Positions 1-8,568 of a stretch of 64,000 nt of DNA are shown in pieces. The DNA comes from Acidobacteriota bacterium. GTDB taxonomy: Bacteria; Acidobacteriota; Blastocatellia; Pyrinomonadales; Pyrinomonadaceae. The notes beneath the pieces were generated by a model. It was not told the DNA's origin and did no database searches. It worked only from the letters and a program-made list of their open reading frames with translations. Each line of letters begins with the position of its first letter. Position 1 is the stretch's first letter. The stretch is from positions 1 through 64,000 of the forward strand of contig JAIVJI010000069.1 in the NCBI GenBank assembly GCA_020200135.1. Reading direction: 5' to 3'. The position numbers were made by a program, and so were the translations under genes.

Positions 1-143
1 CGCAGGGAGCGCGCAGAAGACGCACGAGTCGCCGTGGCCGGTCTTCTCGCCGCTCGCCCCCTTTATGTAGTCGAAGCGCCAGGGCGTGTAGAGCCTGTCC
101 AAACCGTCTCCCCCTTGTCGTCCGAGTCACCCGCGCGGGCGGC

Positions 144-533
144 TCACATCAGCGGAGGGTTCTGGCCGCCGCCGTCGGCCGAGCCGGGCTCGCCGCCCCC
201 GCCCGCGCCGGCCTCTGACGCCGGGAGGTCTGAAGGGGCGGAGGCCTCTGCGCCGTCATCCTCGTTGATCAGCTCCTTTAGCTCCTTGCCGGGCTTGAAG
301 TAGGGGACGCGCTTGGCCGGGATGTCCACGGGGTCGCCGGTCTTCGGGTTGCGGCCGCGGCGGGCGCCGCGCTCGCGCACGCGGAAGGAGCCGAAGCCGC
401 GCAGCTCGATCTTCTCGCCGTGATTGAGCGTTTCGATGATGCTCTCGAAGACGATCTCGACGAGGCGCTCGGCGTCCTTCTTGGTCAGCTCGGCCGCGCG
501 GGCCACGTCTTCAACCAGTTCTGCTTTCGTCAT
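144..533 (-). CDS. hup: HU-family DNA-binding protein with acidic tail
   Basis: This is a histone-like nucleoid protein of 129 aa that should dimerise, bend DNA and organise the nucleoid. The first ~90 residues match the HU/IHF fold: N-terminal MTKAELVEDVA, the RGFGSF segment before the DNA-binding arm, and RNPKTGDPVDIPAKRVPYFKPGKEL at the arm and C-terminal helix. The last ~38 residues are an extra low-complexity acidic, Gly/Ala/Pro-rich tail not found in compact HU proteins. The ORF track extends further upstream, but the ATG at 533 follows a good GGAGAGGTGGAG ribosome site and matches the family start. It lies downstream of rpsA on the same strand but behind that gene's terminator and has its own promoter. 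HU rather than IHF is a sequence-level judgement. Confidence 0.93.
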   Translation of the reverse strand: MTKAELVEDVARAAELTKKDAERLVEIVFESIIETLNHGEKIELRGFGSFRVRERGARRGRNPKTGDPVDIPAKRVPYFKPGKELKELINEDDGAEASAPSDLPASEAGAGGGGEPGSADGGGQNPPLM

Positions 534-620
534 GGTCTCCACCTCTCCGGCCTCTCGGTGAAAGCTTCCGCCGCAAAACACAGGCAGGTCAATGAGTAAG
601 GGGTACAAGAACCGGGCTGT

Positions 621-650
621 AACTTAGCAGATACGGGGAACGCCTGACAA
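621..650 (-). promoter_or_regulatory. Sigma70-type promoter for HU
   Basis: On the minus strand TTGTCA and TAAGTT are separated by 18 bp. This would start a transcript near 614 with a leader of about 80 nt before the HU ATG. It lies between the rpsA terminator and HU. Matched by eye only. Confidence 0.45.
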
Positions 651-698
651 GGGTAAACGGTCGCGCGGCCAACAAGTTAGCGCCGCCCCGCAAAGAAG

Positions 699-736
699 GA
701 GCCCCGCGCGGAGTCGGCTGATTCCGCGCGGGGCTC
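699..736 (-). terminator. Intrinsic terminator after rpsA
   Basis: A perfect 14-bp GC-rich stem (GAGCCCCGCGCGGA with its complement) closes a 10-nt loop and is followed on the minus strand by TTCTTTG. It begins 23 nt past the rpsA stop codon, so it should end the rpsA transcript before HU. Confidence 0.75.
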
Positions 737-758
737 GTGTTCTTCGTACGGTCGGGGA

Positions 759-2696
759 CTAGCGGTTCTCTTCCTCGGGGCCGCTGCCGCGCTTGTTGAA
801 GAAGTCGGCCAGCTCGCCCAAAGAGGCCATGCCGCCGCCAGCGTCGGTCGTGTAGCTCTTCACGTCAACGACCGGCTCGTCGTGCTTGGCCGCGCGGTGC
901 GAGAGCCCTATCTTCTTCGACTCCGGCTCGATGCGCAGGATGCGGAAGTCGAGCTCCTGCCCGATCTGCGCCGCGTCCTCGGGGCGCTCGACCCGGTCGT
1001 CCGAAAGCTCCGAGACGTGGCAGAGACCTTCGAGCCCCTCGGCCAGCTCGACGAACGCGCCGAAGTTGGCGAAGCGCGTCACCTTGCCGTGGACGATGTC
1101 GCCGGGCTTGTGCTCGTTGATGAACTTCTCCCAGGCGCTCGGCTCGGTGTCCTTGATGGAGAGCGAGAGCCGGCGGTTGTCGATGTCGATGTTGGTGATG
1201 ACCGCCTCGATCTCCTGCCCCTTCTTGAGGACTTCGCCCGGGTGCTTGATGCGCTTGTTCCAGGAGATGTCCGAGACGTGGACGAGGCCGTCCACACCGT
1301 CCTCGACCTCGACGAAGGCGCCGAAGTCGGTCAGGTTGCGGACGCGGCCGCGGACGCGGTCGCCGATGTGGAAGCGCTCGGGCAGCGTCTCCCACGGGTT
1401 CGGCTGCGTCTGCTTCATGCCGAGGCTGATGCGGCGGTTCTTCGGGTCCACGCCGAGCACTTCGACGTCGACCGGGTCGCCGACGTTGACGAGCTTCGAC
1501 GGGTGCTTCATCCGCTTCGACCACGTCATCTCGGAGACGTGGACGAGCCCCTCGACGCCCGGCTCCAGCTCGATGAACGCGCCGTAGTCGGTCACGCTCG
1601 CGATCTTGCCGCTCATGCGCTGACCCGACGGGAAGCGCTCGGCGACCGACTCCCAGGGGTCGGGCAGGAGCTGCTTGTAGCCCAGGCTTACGCGCTCGCG
1701 CTCCTTGTCGAACTTCAGCACCTTGACCTGGACGCTCTCGCCGACGCGGAACATCTCGCCGGGGTTGAGCAACCGCCCCCAGGACATGTCGGTGACGTGG
1801 AGCAGTCCGTCGATGCCGCCGAGGTCGACGAAGGCGCCGTAGTCGGTCAGGTTCTTGATCTGCCCCTCGACGATGATGCCCTCTTCGAGCGCGTTCAAGG
1901 TCTCGCCCTTCTTGCCCTGGTTCTCCTCTTCGAGGATGGCCTTGCGCGAGAGTACGACGTTCGAGCGCTTGCGGTTGAGCTTGATGACCTTGGCCTCGAT
2001 CTCCTGGCCGCGGAGTGATTCGAGGTTGCGGATCGGGCGCACGTCAACCTGCGAGCCCGGCAGGAAGGCCGCCACGCCGTCAACGTCCACGCGCAGCCCG
2101 CCCTTGACGCGCTCGGCGATGCGACCCTTGACGGGGATGCCCTCGCGGTAGGCGCGCTCCAGCTCGTCCCAGGCGCGCATCCGCACGGCGTCGGCGCGCG
2201 ACAGGATGGGCACGCCCTCCTGGGACTCCATGCTCTTGATGAGCACTTCGACCTCGTCGCCGCGCTTGACCGTCAGCTCGCCCTCTTCCATGAACTCCTC
2301 GAGGGGCACGGCGCCTTCCGACTTGAAGCCGAAGTCGATGACGACCGAGCGCTCGGTGACGCCGACCACGGTGCCGCGCACGACGGAGCCTTCCTGGTAC
2401 TGGGCCTGCTCCTGCTCGTACTGGTCGAGCATCGCGCCGAAGTCGAAAGCCTCGCCGCCGCCGCGTGGCTCGTCGTCGTCGTCGGAGGCCGCCGAGGCGG
2501 ACGCCTCTGCGGGCACCTGCTCTGGGGCCGGGGCGTCGGCGGTCTCTTCCGCCGCGACGGCGGCTGACGCACTGGCCGCGGCCGCGCTCGCCGTCGCCGT
2601 TTCGCCGCGCTCGCCGGCCTCGCCTGAGGAAGCGTCGGTCGCGGGCTGTTCGCTGGTGTTGTCGCCGTTGGTAGGCTTTTCGTTTTCGGTTGACAT
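759..2696 (-). CDS. rpsA: 30S ribosomal protein S1
   Basis: This is ribosomal protein S1 (645 aa), the RNA-binding 30S protein that helps load mRNA during initiation. Six S1/OB-fold repeats follow one another from about residue 100 to 605. The clearest carry GAFVDLGGIDGLLHVTDMSW, GAFIELEPGVEGLVHVSEMTW and GAFVEVEDGVDGLVHVSDISW, the signature of the RNA-binding repeats. Residues 1-95 are an unusual Ala/Glu/Ser-rich acidic extension ahead of the first S1 domain, making the protein longer than the ~557-aa Escherichia coli form. The ATG at 2696 has a GGAG site seven bases upstream. A promoter ~290 bp upstream implies a long leader, which could allow the autoregulation known for S1; that last point is inference. 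Confidence 0.95.
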   Translation of the reverse strand: MSTENEKPTNGDNTSEQPATDASSGEAGERGETATASAAAASASAAVAAEETADAPAPEQVPAEASASAASDDDDEPRGGGEAFDFGAMLDQYEQEQAQYQEGSVVRGTVVGVTERSVVIDFGFKSEGAVPLEEFMEEGELTVKRGDEVEVLIKSMESQEGVPILSRADAVRMRAWDELERAYREGIPVKGRIAERVKGGLRVDVDGVAAFLPGSQVDVRPIRNLESLRGQEIEAKVIKLNRKRSNVVLSRKAILEEENQGKKGETLNALEEGIIVEGQIKNLTDYGAFVDLGGIDGLLHVTDMSWGRLLNPGEMFRVGESVQVKVLKFDKERERVSLGYKQLLPDPWESVAERFPSGQRMSGKIASVTDYGAFIELEPGVEGLVHVSEMTWSKRMKHPSKLVNVGDPVDVEVLGVDPKNRRISLGMKQTQPNPWETLPERFHIGDRVRGRVRNLTDFGAFVEVEDGVDGLVHVSDISWNKRIKHPGEVLKKGQEIEAVITNIDIDNRRLSLSIKDTEPSAWEKFINEHKPGDIVHGKVTRFANFGAFVELAEGLEGLCHVSELSDDRVERPEDAAQIGQELDFRILRIEPESKKIGLSHRAAKHDEPVVDVKSYTTDAGGGMASLGELADFFNKRGSGPEEENR

Positions 2697-2987
2697 GAAC
2701 TCCGTGGGACTCCTGCTGGATTAGTCTGGCGCGAGCGTCGGGCTACTCCCCGCGCCTACCCGGCGGCCGCAACGTCGGCGCCCGATTCGGCGGACGTTGC
2801 CGCGCGCGGGCGCCTTCAGTGATGCCGAGAGTAGCTTGGGGCGATTGACGGATTCCGGAGGATTGAGGCGGGAGATGCGAGCCGTTGAAAAAGAAAAGAA
2901 GTAAACCGAAGTTTCTGTTTTTCCACACGCCCGTGGACCACCCGCGTGATCCGCCAATCACCTCGCTATTCTGCCAGGTAAGGCAGC

Positions 2988-3017
2988 AATTTACACAGGC
3001 AGGCAAGGCCGTGTCAA
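2988..3017 (-). promoter_or_regulatory. Promoter of rpsA with long leader
   Basis: TTGACA and TAAATT lie 18 bp apart on the minus strand, an almost consensus housekeeping promoter. Transcription would start near 2981, giving a leader of about 285 nt before the rpsA ATG. The 2697-2987 stretch contains no ORF I would call and no recognised riboswitch. Confidence 0.55.
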
Positions 3018-3038
3018 GGCAGTAGAGGGGGTCGGCGG

Positions 3039-3112
3039 GAATGAGTCAGGGGTAAAGGTGGGGAGTCACGCTCTCCCCCGACCCTTTAACCCCCGACCCG
3101 CGACCCTCATTC
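3039..3112. repeat. Imperfect inverted repeat with roughly heptameric right arm
   Basis: The left arm GAATGAGTCAGGGGTAAAGG pairs imperfectly with a right arm in which ACCC recurs at 7-8-bp intervals and that ends in CTCATTC. It lies directly behind the stop codon of the BNR gene. Its position and build resemble the other intergenic inverted repeats of this window, but this copy is degenerate. Confidence 0.4.
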
Positions 3113-3113
3113 T

Positions 3114-5248
3114 TTACTTGCTATTCGTGGCCGCCGCGTCCGCGCCGCGGCGCGCGACGTAGACGCCCGCCGAGTGCGTGCCGACGAAGATGCGGCCGTG
3201 GTCGCGCGGGTCGAAGGCGAGCGCCCAGACGCGACGGCTCGGGAGCGGCGGGTTGCCGACGTAGACCTCGTCCGGGTTCTCGGGGTTGACGAGCACGCTG
3301 GTGAAACTGCCGAGCGGGAGGTTGCCGCCGCGGCGCAGCCACCGCTGGCCGCCGTCGTGCGAGACGTAGAGCGTCTGCGTGGTGCCGACGTAAACGTTCT
3401 GGGCTCGCTTCGGGTCGCGCTCGATGACGTTGACGGGCGCCTCCGAGGGGATGCCCCTCACCTGCTCCCACGTCTTGCCGTTGTCGCGCGAGACGAGCAC
3501 GCCCGAGTTCGAGGTGCCGACGAAGATGGTCTCGGGCTCCAGCGGGCTCGTCGAGACGCAGAGCGTGCGCACGTCGAGCCGCGGCCCGTAGGGGATGATC
3601 TCCCAGCCCTTTTCGATGTCGTAGCTGCGGAAGAGGCCGGCGTTGGTCGCCGCGAGCATCCCGGGCATGCCGCCCCTCTCGTCGCCCGTGTAGGCGAGCG
3701 CGTTGATGGTGTCGGTCAGAAACACCGGCGCCATCTGCACCGCCACGGCCGCCGCGCCGGCCGACTGCATTCCGCCCCCGAGCCCGAGCGCGCCGAGCGT
3801 CGCGGCGTCGAACTGCCCCGTCACGGACAGCCCCTTGTCGGTCTGGAACTTCCTGAGCGCGGTGACCGTGCGCGTCCCGGCCACCCCGTCGGGCTTGCCC
3901 ACGCCGTAGCCCGCGAGGTTCAGTGCCTCCTGCGCGCGCTTCACGCCGTCGCTGGCGACCGGCCGCGGCGCCACGGTCGGGGCGGCGACCGCCGCGCCGT
4001 CGCGCGACGCCGCGCTCGAAGAGGCGCGCGCCGGGGCGGCCTTCCTCCCCTTCTTCGGCTTGGCCTTCGGCTTCGGCGCGCCCATCGGCGCCCAGGAGGC
4101 GCCCCGGTCGGCCGAGCGGTAGAGGCCGTAGTTCGTACCGAGGTAGATGACGTTGGCGTCGCGCGCGTCCTGCAGGATCGAGTAGGCGATCAGCCGCGGC
4201 GGCATGTTGCGCCCCGAAAGCTGCCAGGTCTCGCCCGCGTCGTTCGACACGTAGAAGTAGCCGCCGCCCGTGGCCGTGTTGATGGTCGTCGCGTAGACGC
4301 GGCCGGGCTTCTCGCGGTCGGGGACGATGGCGTAAGCGCGCCGCCCCGAGTAGCCGTCGTTCGACGGCACGAAGTTGCGCCCGCCGTCGCGCGAGACCAT
4401 CACGCCGTAGTTGTTCGTCCCGATGTAGACCACGTCAGGGTTCGACGGGTGGACGGCGATGGAGTTGACCTCGAAAATCTGACGGCTCGTCGTCACCTTC
4501 CAGTCGGTCCCGCCGTTGGTGCTCATCCAGAAGCCCTCGGTCGTGCCCGCGTAGATGGAGTCCGGGCGGGCGGGGTTCTGGAGGATGGCGCGCCGTCGGT
4601 CGACTTGTAGGGCAGGTACCAGGTGCCCGCGTAGACGACGTTCGTGTCGCGCGGGTCTACGGCCAGCGACTCGATGTTGATGAGGCCGGGCGCGGCCTTC
4701 GTGTCGAGCAGTTCCCAGCGGTCGCCCGCGTCGCGCGAGCGCCAGATGCCGCGGTTCGTGCCGGCCAGGAGCAGGTCGGGGTCCTTCGCCGCCTGTGTCA
4801 GCGAGTGGATGCCGTCGCCCCTGAGCTGCTCCGCCTCGCGCCAGGTGCGGCCGCCGTCGGTCGTCTTGAAGAAGCCGCCCGCCTCCTTGTGCCTGTGCGC
4901 GGCGGCGTAGAGGACATTGGAGTCGCGCGGGTCGACGATCAGGTTGTCGATGAGTAGCCCAGGCCGGTTGAAGCCGGCGACGCGCGACCAGGTCTCGCCC
5001 GCGTCTGCGGAGGTGTAAATCTGGCCGTCGATGGTGCCGAAGTAGAGCCGTTTCGGGTCCTGCGGGTCGATGACGAGCGAACGGACGTCCCCGCCCAGAG
5101 GCCCGGTCGCCTCCCAGTTCAGCAGCCTCTCGGCGACCGAGTCGGCGTCGTCCGCGGCGAGCGCGGGACTCCCCAGAGTCGCCCAGGAGGCGAGCAGGGT
5201 CAGGGTGACGAGAGCGGAGGATAACTTTCGGAGCAGGCGATTCTTCAT
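3114..5248 (-). pseudogene. BNR/sortilin-like propeller protein, frameshifted with internal deletion
   Basis: Two adjacent minus-strand reading frames form one gene. The 5' frame starts with a signal peptide (MKNRLLRKLSSALVTLTLLA, cleaved near ALA) and carries BNR repeats such as SADAGETWSRV and TTDGGRTWREA, ending in YKSTDG. The 3' frame resumes with AILQNPARPDSIYAGTTEGFW and continues BNR repeats to the end. Between the two, about 60-70 residues usual in this family (including the GMIDDSD and SACSGIYRS blocks, from memory of homologues) are missing and the frame changes, near 4590. The 3' part also contains an embedded peptidoglycan-binding-like domain (VKRAQEALNLAGYGVGKPDG) between propeller blades. 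The intact protein would be exported and probably sit at the cell surface. The ATG at 5248 is preferred over the TTG at 5269. Real decay and assembly error cannot be told apart here. Confidence 0.8.
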
Positions 5249-5457
5249 TTTTAACACCACGGTTTTCAAATTCTACGAGCTTCGCGGCGGGGGGTTAATG
5301 GAACCGCGCGGCTATTATCCTTATCGAAATGCGACTTTGCAAAGCCCGGCCCGCCGCGCGGGCTGGGGAATGTAGGATGCCGGCTTAATTTTGCCCGTTG
5401 TACGAAAGTCTCGGGGGCCGGGAGGAATCGAAAATCTCCGCGCCGCGCAAACGCGAA

Positions 5458-5530
5458 GCGGGCGGCGCTCCGATTTAAGAAGCGCCGCCCGCTTTCGGTT
5501 TCGGCCGCGCCGCCGTTAAGGGCGGCGCGG
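5458..5530 (-). terminator. Tandem hairpins after the OmpA-type gene
   Basis: Two strong stems follow each other: a 10-bp stem at 5505-5530 (CCGCGCCGCC) and a 12-bp stem at 5458-5492 (GCGGGCGGCGCT). They begin 15 nt downstream of the stop of the OmpA-type gene. Neither has a long U tract, so they may act with Rho or as mRNA-stabilising structures. The rest of 5249-5457 shows no gene. Confidence 0.5.
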
Positions 5531-5544
5531 GTCTAGTTTAACGA

Positions 5545-8034
5545 CTACTCCTCGTCGTCGTCGCGGCCGCGGCGGCGACGCGTCGGGGCGCGCGTGGGGC
5601 GCACCTCGGACGGGTCGACCGTCGGGCTGCTCGGCGGAGGCGTGGCGCCCGACGGGACGATCCAGAGCTCGACCGTCAGGTCTTCGCGGAAGCCGCCGTC
5701 CACGGTCACGATGCGCGAGGCATCGACGCCGCGGGTAGTCACGAGGTAGTCCTTCGCACGGTCACAACGACGCTGAGCCTCGCCCGTCCGGCCCCTGCGC
5801 CCGCCGTAGCAGACCAGGTAGCCCTGCGCCGTCGGGTCGTTCTGCAACTCGATGGCGTAGTTGTCAAGGCGAGCCTTCTCGTTGTTGAAGTTGATGTTCC
5901 CGTACTCATCGATCTTACGCGGGCCCGGCGCTTCGGTGATGCCGGTTGAGCAACTGTCGGAGGTCGGGCAGCTACGGTCGTAGCCGCCGACGTCGACGGT
6001 CGCCGTCACGTTCGAGTTGTTCGGCAACCCGGTCGTGTCAACCGTGATCGAGCTGGTGCCCTGGCCGCTGCTGATCGTGCCGGCCGAGACCGTCCAGTTG
6101 AAGGTCGGCGTCACGCTCGAGTCGCCGCCCGACACGCTCGCGGTGAACGTGATGGGCGTGCCCGGCTTGACAGGATCGGACGGGCAGCTGACGTCGACCG
6201 TCGGGCACGGCGGCCTCACATCCTCGATGATGCAGTCGCAGCGCTCGACCGTCACGGTCGTCGAGGTGAACGCGATACAGCCGCAGCCGTCGTCCACTTC
6301 GACCGTCACGGTGTAGGTGCCCGGCGCGACGCCCGTCAGGTCGAGCGTGGCGTTCGGGCCGTCGCCCGTCACGCGGCCGCCGGTCGTCGAGTAGGTGTAG
6401 AGCAGCGTGTCGCCGTCCGGGTCGGTCGCGGTCGCGGAGAGCTGGACCGTGTTGGCGGTCGGCGTGCAGTTCGGGTTCGGTCTCTGACCCGTCGGGCACT
6501 CGGCCGGCAGCACCACGCGGCTCGAAGAGGCCGAGAGGCTGACGGTCGGGGGCTGGTTCGGGAAGACGGTCGGCAGCCGCTCGTTGCGGCGGCCGGCGAA
6601 GAACTGGAAGATGAACCCGTGCGGGTCGTCCGAGGGGCGGAAGCCCGCGGGGAAGCCCTGGTTCGCCTCGTCGTCGCCGAAGCCGAGGAAGTCCGTGAAC
6701 GTCTTGCCCTGCTGGTTCAGGTGGCCGCGGTAGGCCGCCGAGAAGCCGAACCAGCGGCGCGGGAAGACGCGGACGCCGCCGAGGAAGTCGACGGGGTTGT
6801 TCTGGAACGCGTTGGGCGTGCGGCCGCCCGCGTAGTGGATGGACTTCAACTCCGTGATGATCTGGAAGTGCCGGTTGACCGCGAAGTCGAAGCCGACGCC
6901 CGCGACGATCTCGTCCGGGCGGTCGAGCAAGGAGACCTTGCCCGTGCCGAAGGCCTCGGACTGCGGGTTCGAGTTCAGGATGTAGCCGAAGTTGGCGGAC
7001 AGGCTGACCGAGCGCGAGAGCCGTCCCGAGACGAAGCCGACGAGACCGATGTCGCCGATGTCGCCGCCGGGGCTCGCGCCGCGCTGGAGCTGGTTAAAGC
7101 CCGAGAAGTCGTCGGCCTTGTCCGTGTAGAAGCGGTAGAAGGCGACGAGGCCGACGCCAAGCGGGTTGTTCGGGCCCGTGAAACGAATCTTCGCGCCCGC
7201 CTGCATCGTGCCGAAGGCCGACTCGCCGTAGAGCCTGTTGACGAAGGGCGCGTCGGCGATGTAGCTCGGGCAGATGGTGAACAGGTCCGGAACCGTCAGC
7301 GTGTTGAAGGTCAGGTTCGCGGGAATCGTGCGCGTCGTCAGCACGACGCCCGGCAGTATGGAGCCGCAGGGCGAGCCGACGCCGGGGAAGTTCGAGGCGC
7401 CGCTGAAGTTGCCCTGCTCCTGCCCCGTCGGCACGCCGAGGCGCGACGTGAACGGCGGCGCGATGGTGTTGCCCGTCAGCCCGAAGTTGGGGCCGGGGCC
7501 GCCGACGAACGGGAACTGGACGAACGGCTGGTTGAACGCCGGGCGGAAGATCGCCGAGTTGGCCGGGAAGGCGGTGGCGCCGCTCACCCTCTGCGGGGAG
7601 AGGATGATGGCGGGTCCGCTGCCGAGCGTGCCGAAGCCCGAGCCGAAGAAGAGCTGCGAGTTCGGCAGGTAGAAGCTCGACAGGTGCTTCGGGTTGTTGA
7701 CCTTGACCCCGCGGTAGCCCTCGGTGCTGAAGAACAGCTCAAGATGATCGTTGATGCCGATGTTGAAGCTGAGCGGGATAACGCTGATGTCAACGTTACC
7801 GGGGTCGCGGTCGTAGTTGCTGTAGGCAAGGCTGAAGGTGAACTCCCCTTTACGCAGCGTGTCGCCGTCGTAAATGGTGAAGAGTCCGGTCGGCCCTCCC
7901 GGAGGGCCACCCGTGCCGACAGTCGGAGCCTGGTTGCGCGGGTCGTTGCCCGGGCGCAGAGTCTGAGCCGTCACTGCCGACAACAGGATTAAAGTGGCGA
8001 GCGCGGCAAAGAGCGCTCTTCTCGCGAGTCTCAT
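5545..8034 (-). CDS. OmpA-family outer-membrane protein with PKD-like domains
   Basis: This 829-aa exported protein begins with a signal peptide (MRLARRALFAALATLILLSAVTAQ). Next comes a large region rich in aromatic strands (GEFTFSLAYSNYDRD, LELFFSTEGYRG, GVGLVAFYRFYTDKADDFSG) that looks like an outer-membrane beta-barrel. Two Ig/PKD-like domains follow (NQPPTVSLSASSSRV onwards, and CPTVDVSCPSDPVKPGTPITF onwards), then a C-terminal OmpA-like peptidoglycan-binding domain (LDNYAIELQNDPTAQGYLVCYGG, RCDRAKDYLVTTRGVDASRIVTVDGG) and a disordered Arg/Asp tail. It should anchor the outer membrane to the wall. The start at 8034 is set by a perfect AGGAGG six bases upstream; the longer ORF-track start lacks a signal peptide. 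The domain order resembles acidobacterial OmpA proteins, and its ligand is unknown. Confidence 0.85.
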   Translation of the reverse strand: MRLARRALFAALATLILLSAVTAQTLRPGNDPRNQAPTVGTGGPPGGPTGLFTIYDGDTLRKGEFTFSLAYSNYDRDPGNVDISVIPLSFNIGINDHLELFFSTEGYRGVKVNNPKHLSSFYLPNSQLFFGSGFGTLGSGPAIILSPQRVSGATAFPANSAIFRPAFNQPFVQFPFVGGPGPNFGLTGNTIAPPFTSRLGVPTGQEQGNFSGASNFPGVGSPCGSILPGVVLTTRTIPANLTFNTLTVPDLFTICPSYIADAPFVNRLYGESAFGTMQAGAKIRFTGPNNPLGVGLVAFYRFYTDKADDFSGFNQLQRGASPGGDIGDIGLVGFVSGRLSRSVSLSANFGYILNSNPQSEAFGTGKVSLLDRPDEIVAGVGFDFAVNRHFQIITELKSIHYAGGRTPNAFQNNPVDFLGGVRVFPRRWFGFSAAYRGHLNQQGKTFTDFLGFGDDEANQGFPAGFRPSDDPHGFIFQFFAGRRNERLPTVFPNQPPTVSLSASSSRVVLPAECPTGQRPNPNCTPTANTVQLSATATDPDGDTLLYTYSTTGGRVTGDGPNATLDLTGVAPGTYTVTVEVDDGCGCIAFTSTTVTVERCDCIIEDVRPPCPTVDVSCPSDPVKPGTPITFTASVSGGDSSVTPTFNWTVSAGTISSGQGTSSITVDTTGLPNNSNVTATVDVGGYDRSCPTSDSCSTGITEAPGPRKIDEYGNINFNNEKARLDNYAIELQNDPTAQGYLVCYGGRRGRTGEAQRRCDRAKDYLVTTRGVDASRIVTVDGGFREDLTVELWIVPSGATPPPSSPTVDPSEVRPTRAPTRRRRGRDDDEE

Positions 8035-8202
8035 CGCATTCCTCCTGCGAAATGAGTTTAAATTTTGCGGAAGGGGGCGACCGTGCTCCCCGAAGTCGCG
8101 GCGGCGGCAAGCTCGGCGCCGGGCGGCCTGCTCTAGTGTCAGGCCCACGGTGTCGCCGCTGGCCGCGACCGGGCGACCCTTAATCCTGGGGCGCGGGCGC
8201 TC

Positions 8203-8231
8203 CAACTACAAGCGTAAACCCTTTAAGTCAA
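8203..8231 (-). promoter_or_regulatory. Possible proximal promoter of the OmpA-type gene
   Basis: TTGACT and TAGTTG are spaced 17 bp apart on the minus strand, giving a leader of about 160 nt. It is weaker than the distal promoter at 8389-8417. Confidence 0.3.
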
Positions 8232-8388
8232 AGAAACTGCTACCGCCCTCGAACTCGAACGTCTTGTAGATGGAGCGGAGCAGCGAGAGGAGCTTCGGAA
8301 TGCCTGGTCGGCATCCGTCGGGCGCTATTGCACTGCCTCTACAGCGCCTCTCAACTGAGTGAACTTTGTGCGTTGTTTAGCGCACCTG

Positions 8389-8417
8389 CTTATACAGAAC
8401 GGGTGCACCGCTGTCAA
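8389..8417 (-). promoter_or_regulatory. Strong promoter upstream of the OmpA-type gene
   Basis: TTGACA and TATAAG are exactly 17 bp apart on the minus strand, one of the best sigma70-type promoters in the window. It reads toward the OmpA-type gene with a leader of ~350 nt. The 8035-8568 gap holds this promoter, the weaker one nearer the gene, and no ORF that I would call. Confidence 0.6.
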
Positions 8418-8568
8418 CACTTTGGGAGGAACGCCTCCGACGCCGCCGAGAAAACCCTACACGGACAGATGCCGGGGGCGTACCAAGTTCCGCCAGACCA
8501 TACACCTCTTAGTCGCGGAAATCAAGAGTTTTTCGCAAGTTAGCTCGAAAAAACAGTTCACATTTTCG

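Noticed and set aside
882-2018. 378-aa plus-strand ORF opposite rpsA
   Set aside because: Shadow of a repeat-rich S1 gene; no motif, no ribosome site, and composition dominated by Leu/Asp/Val/Arg.
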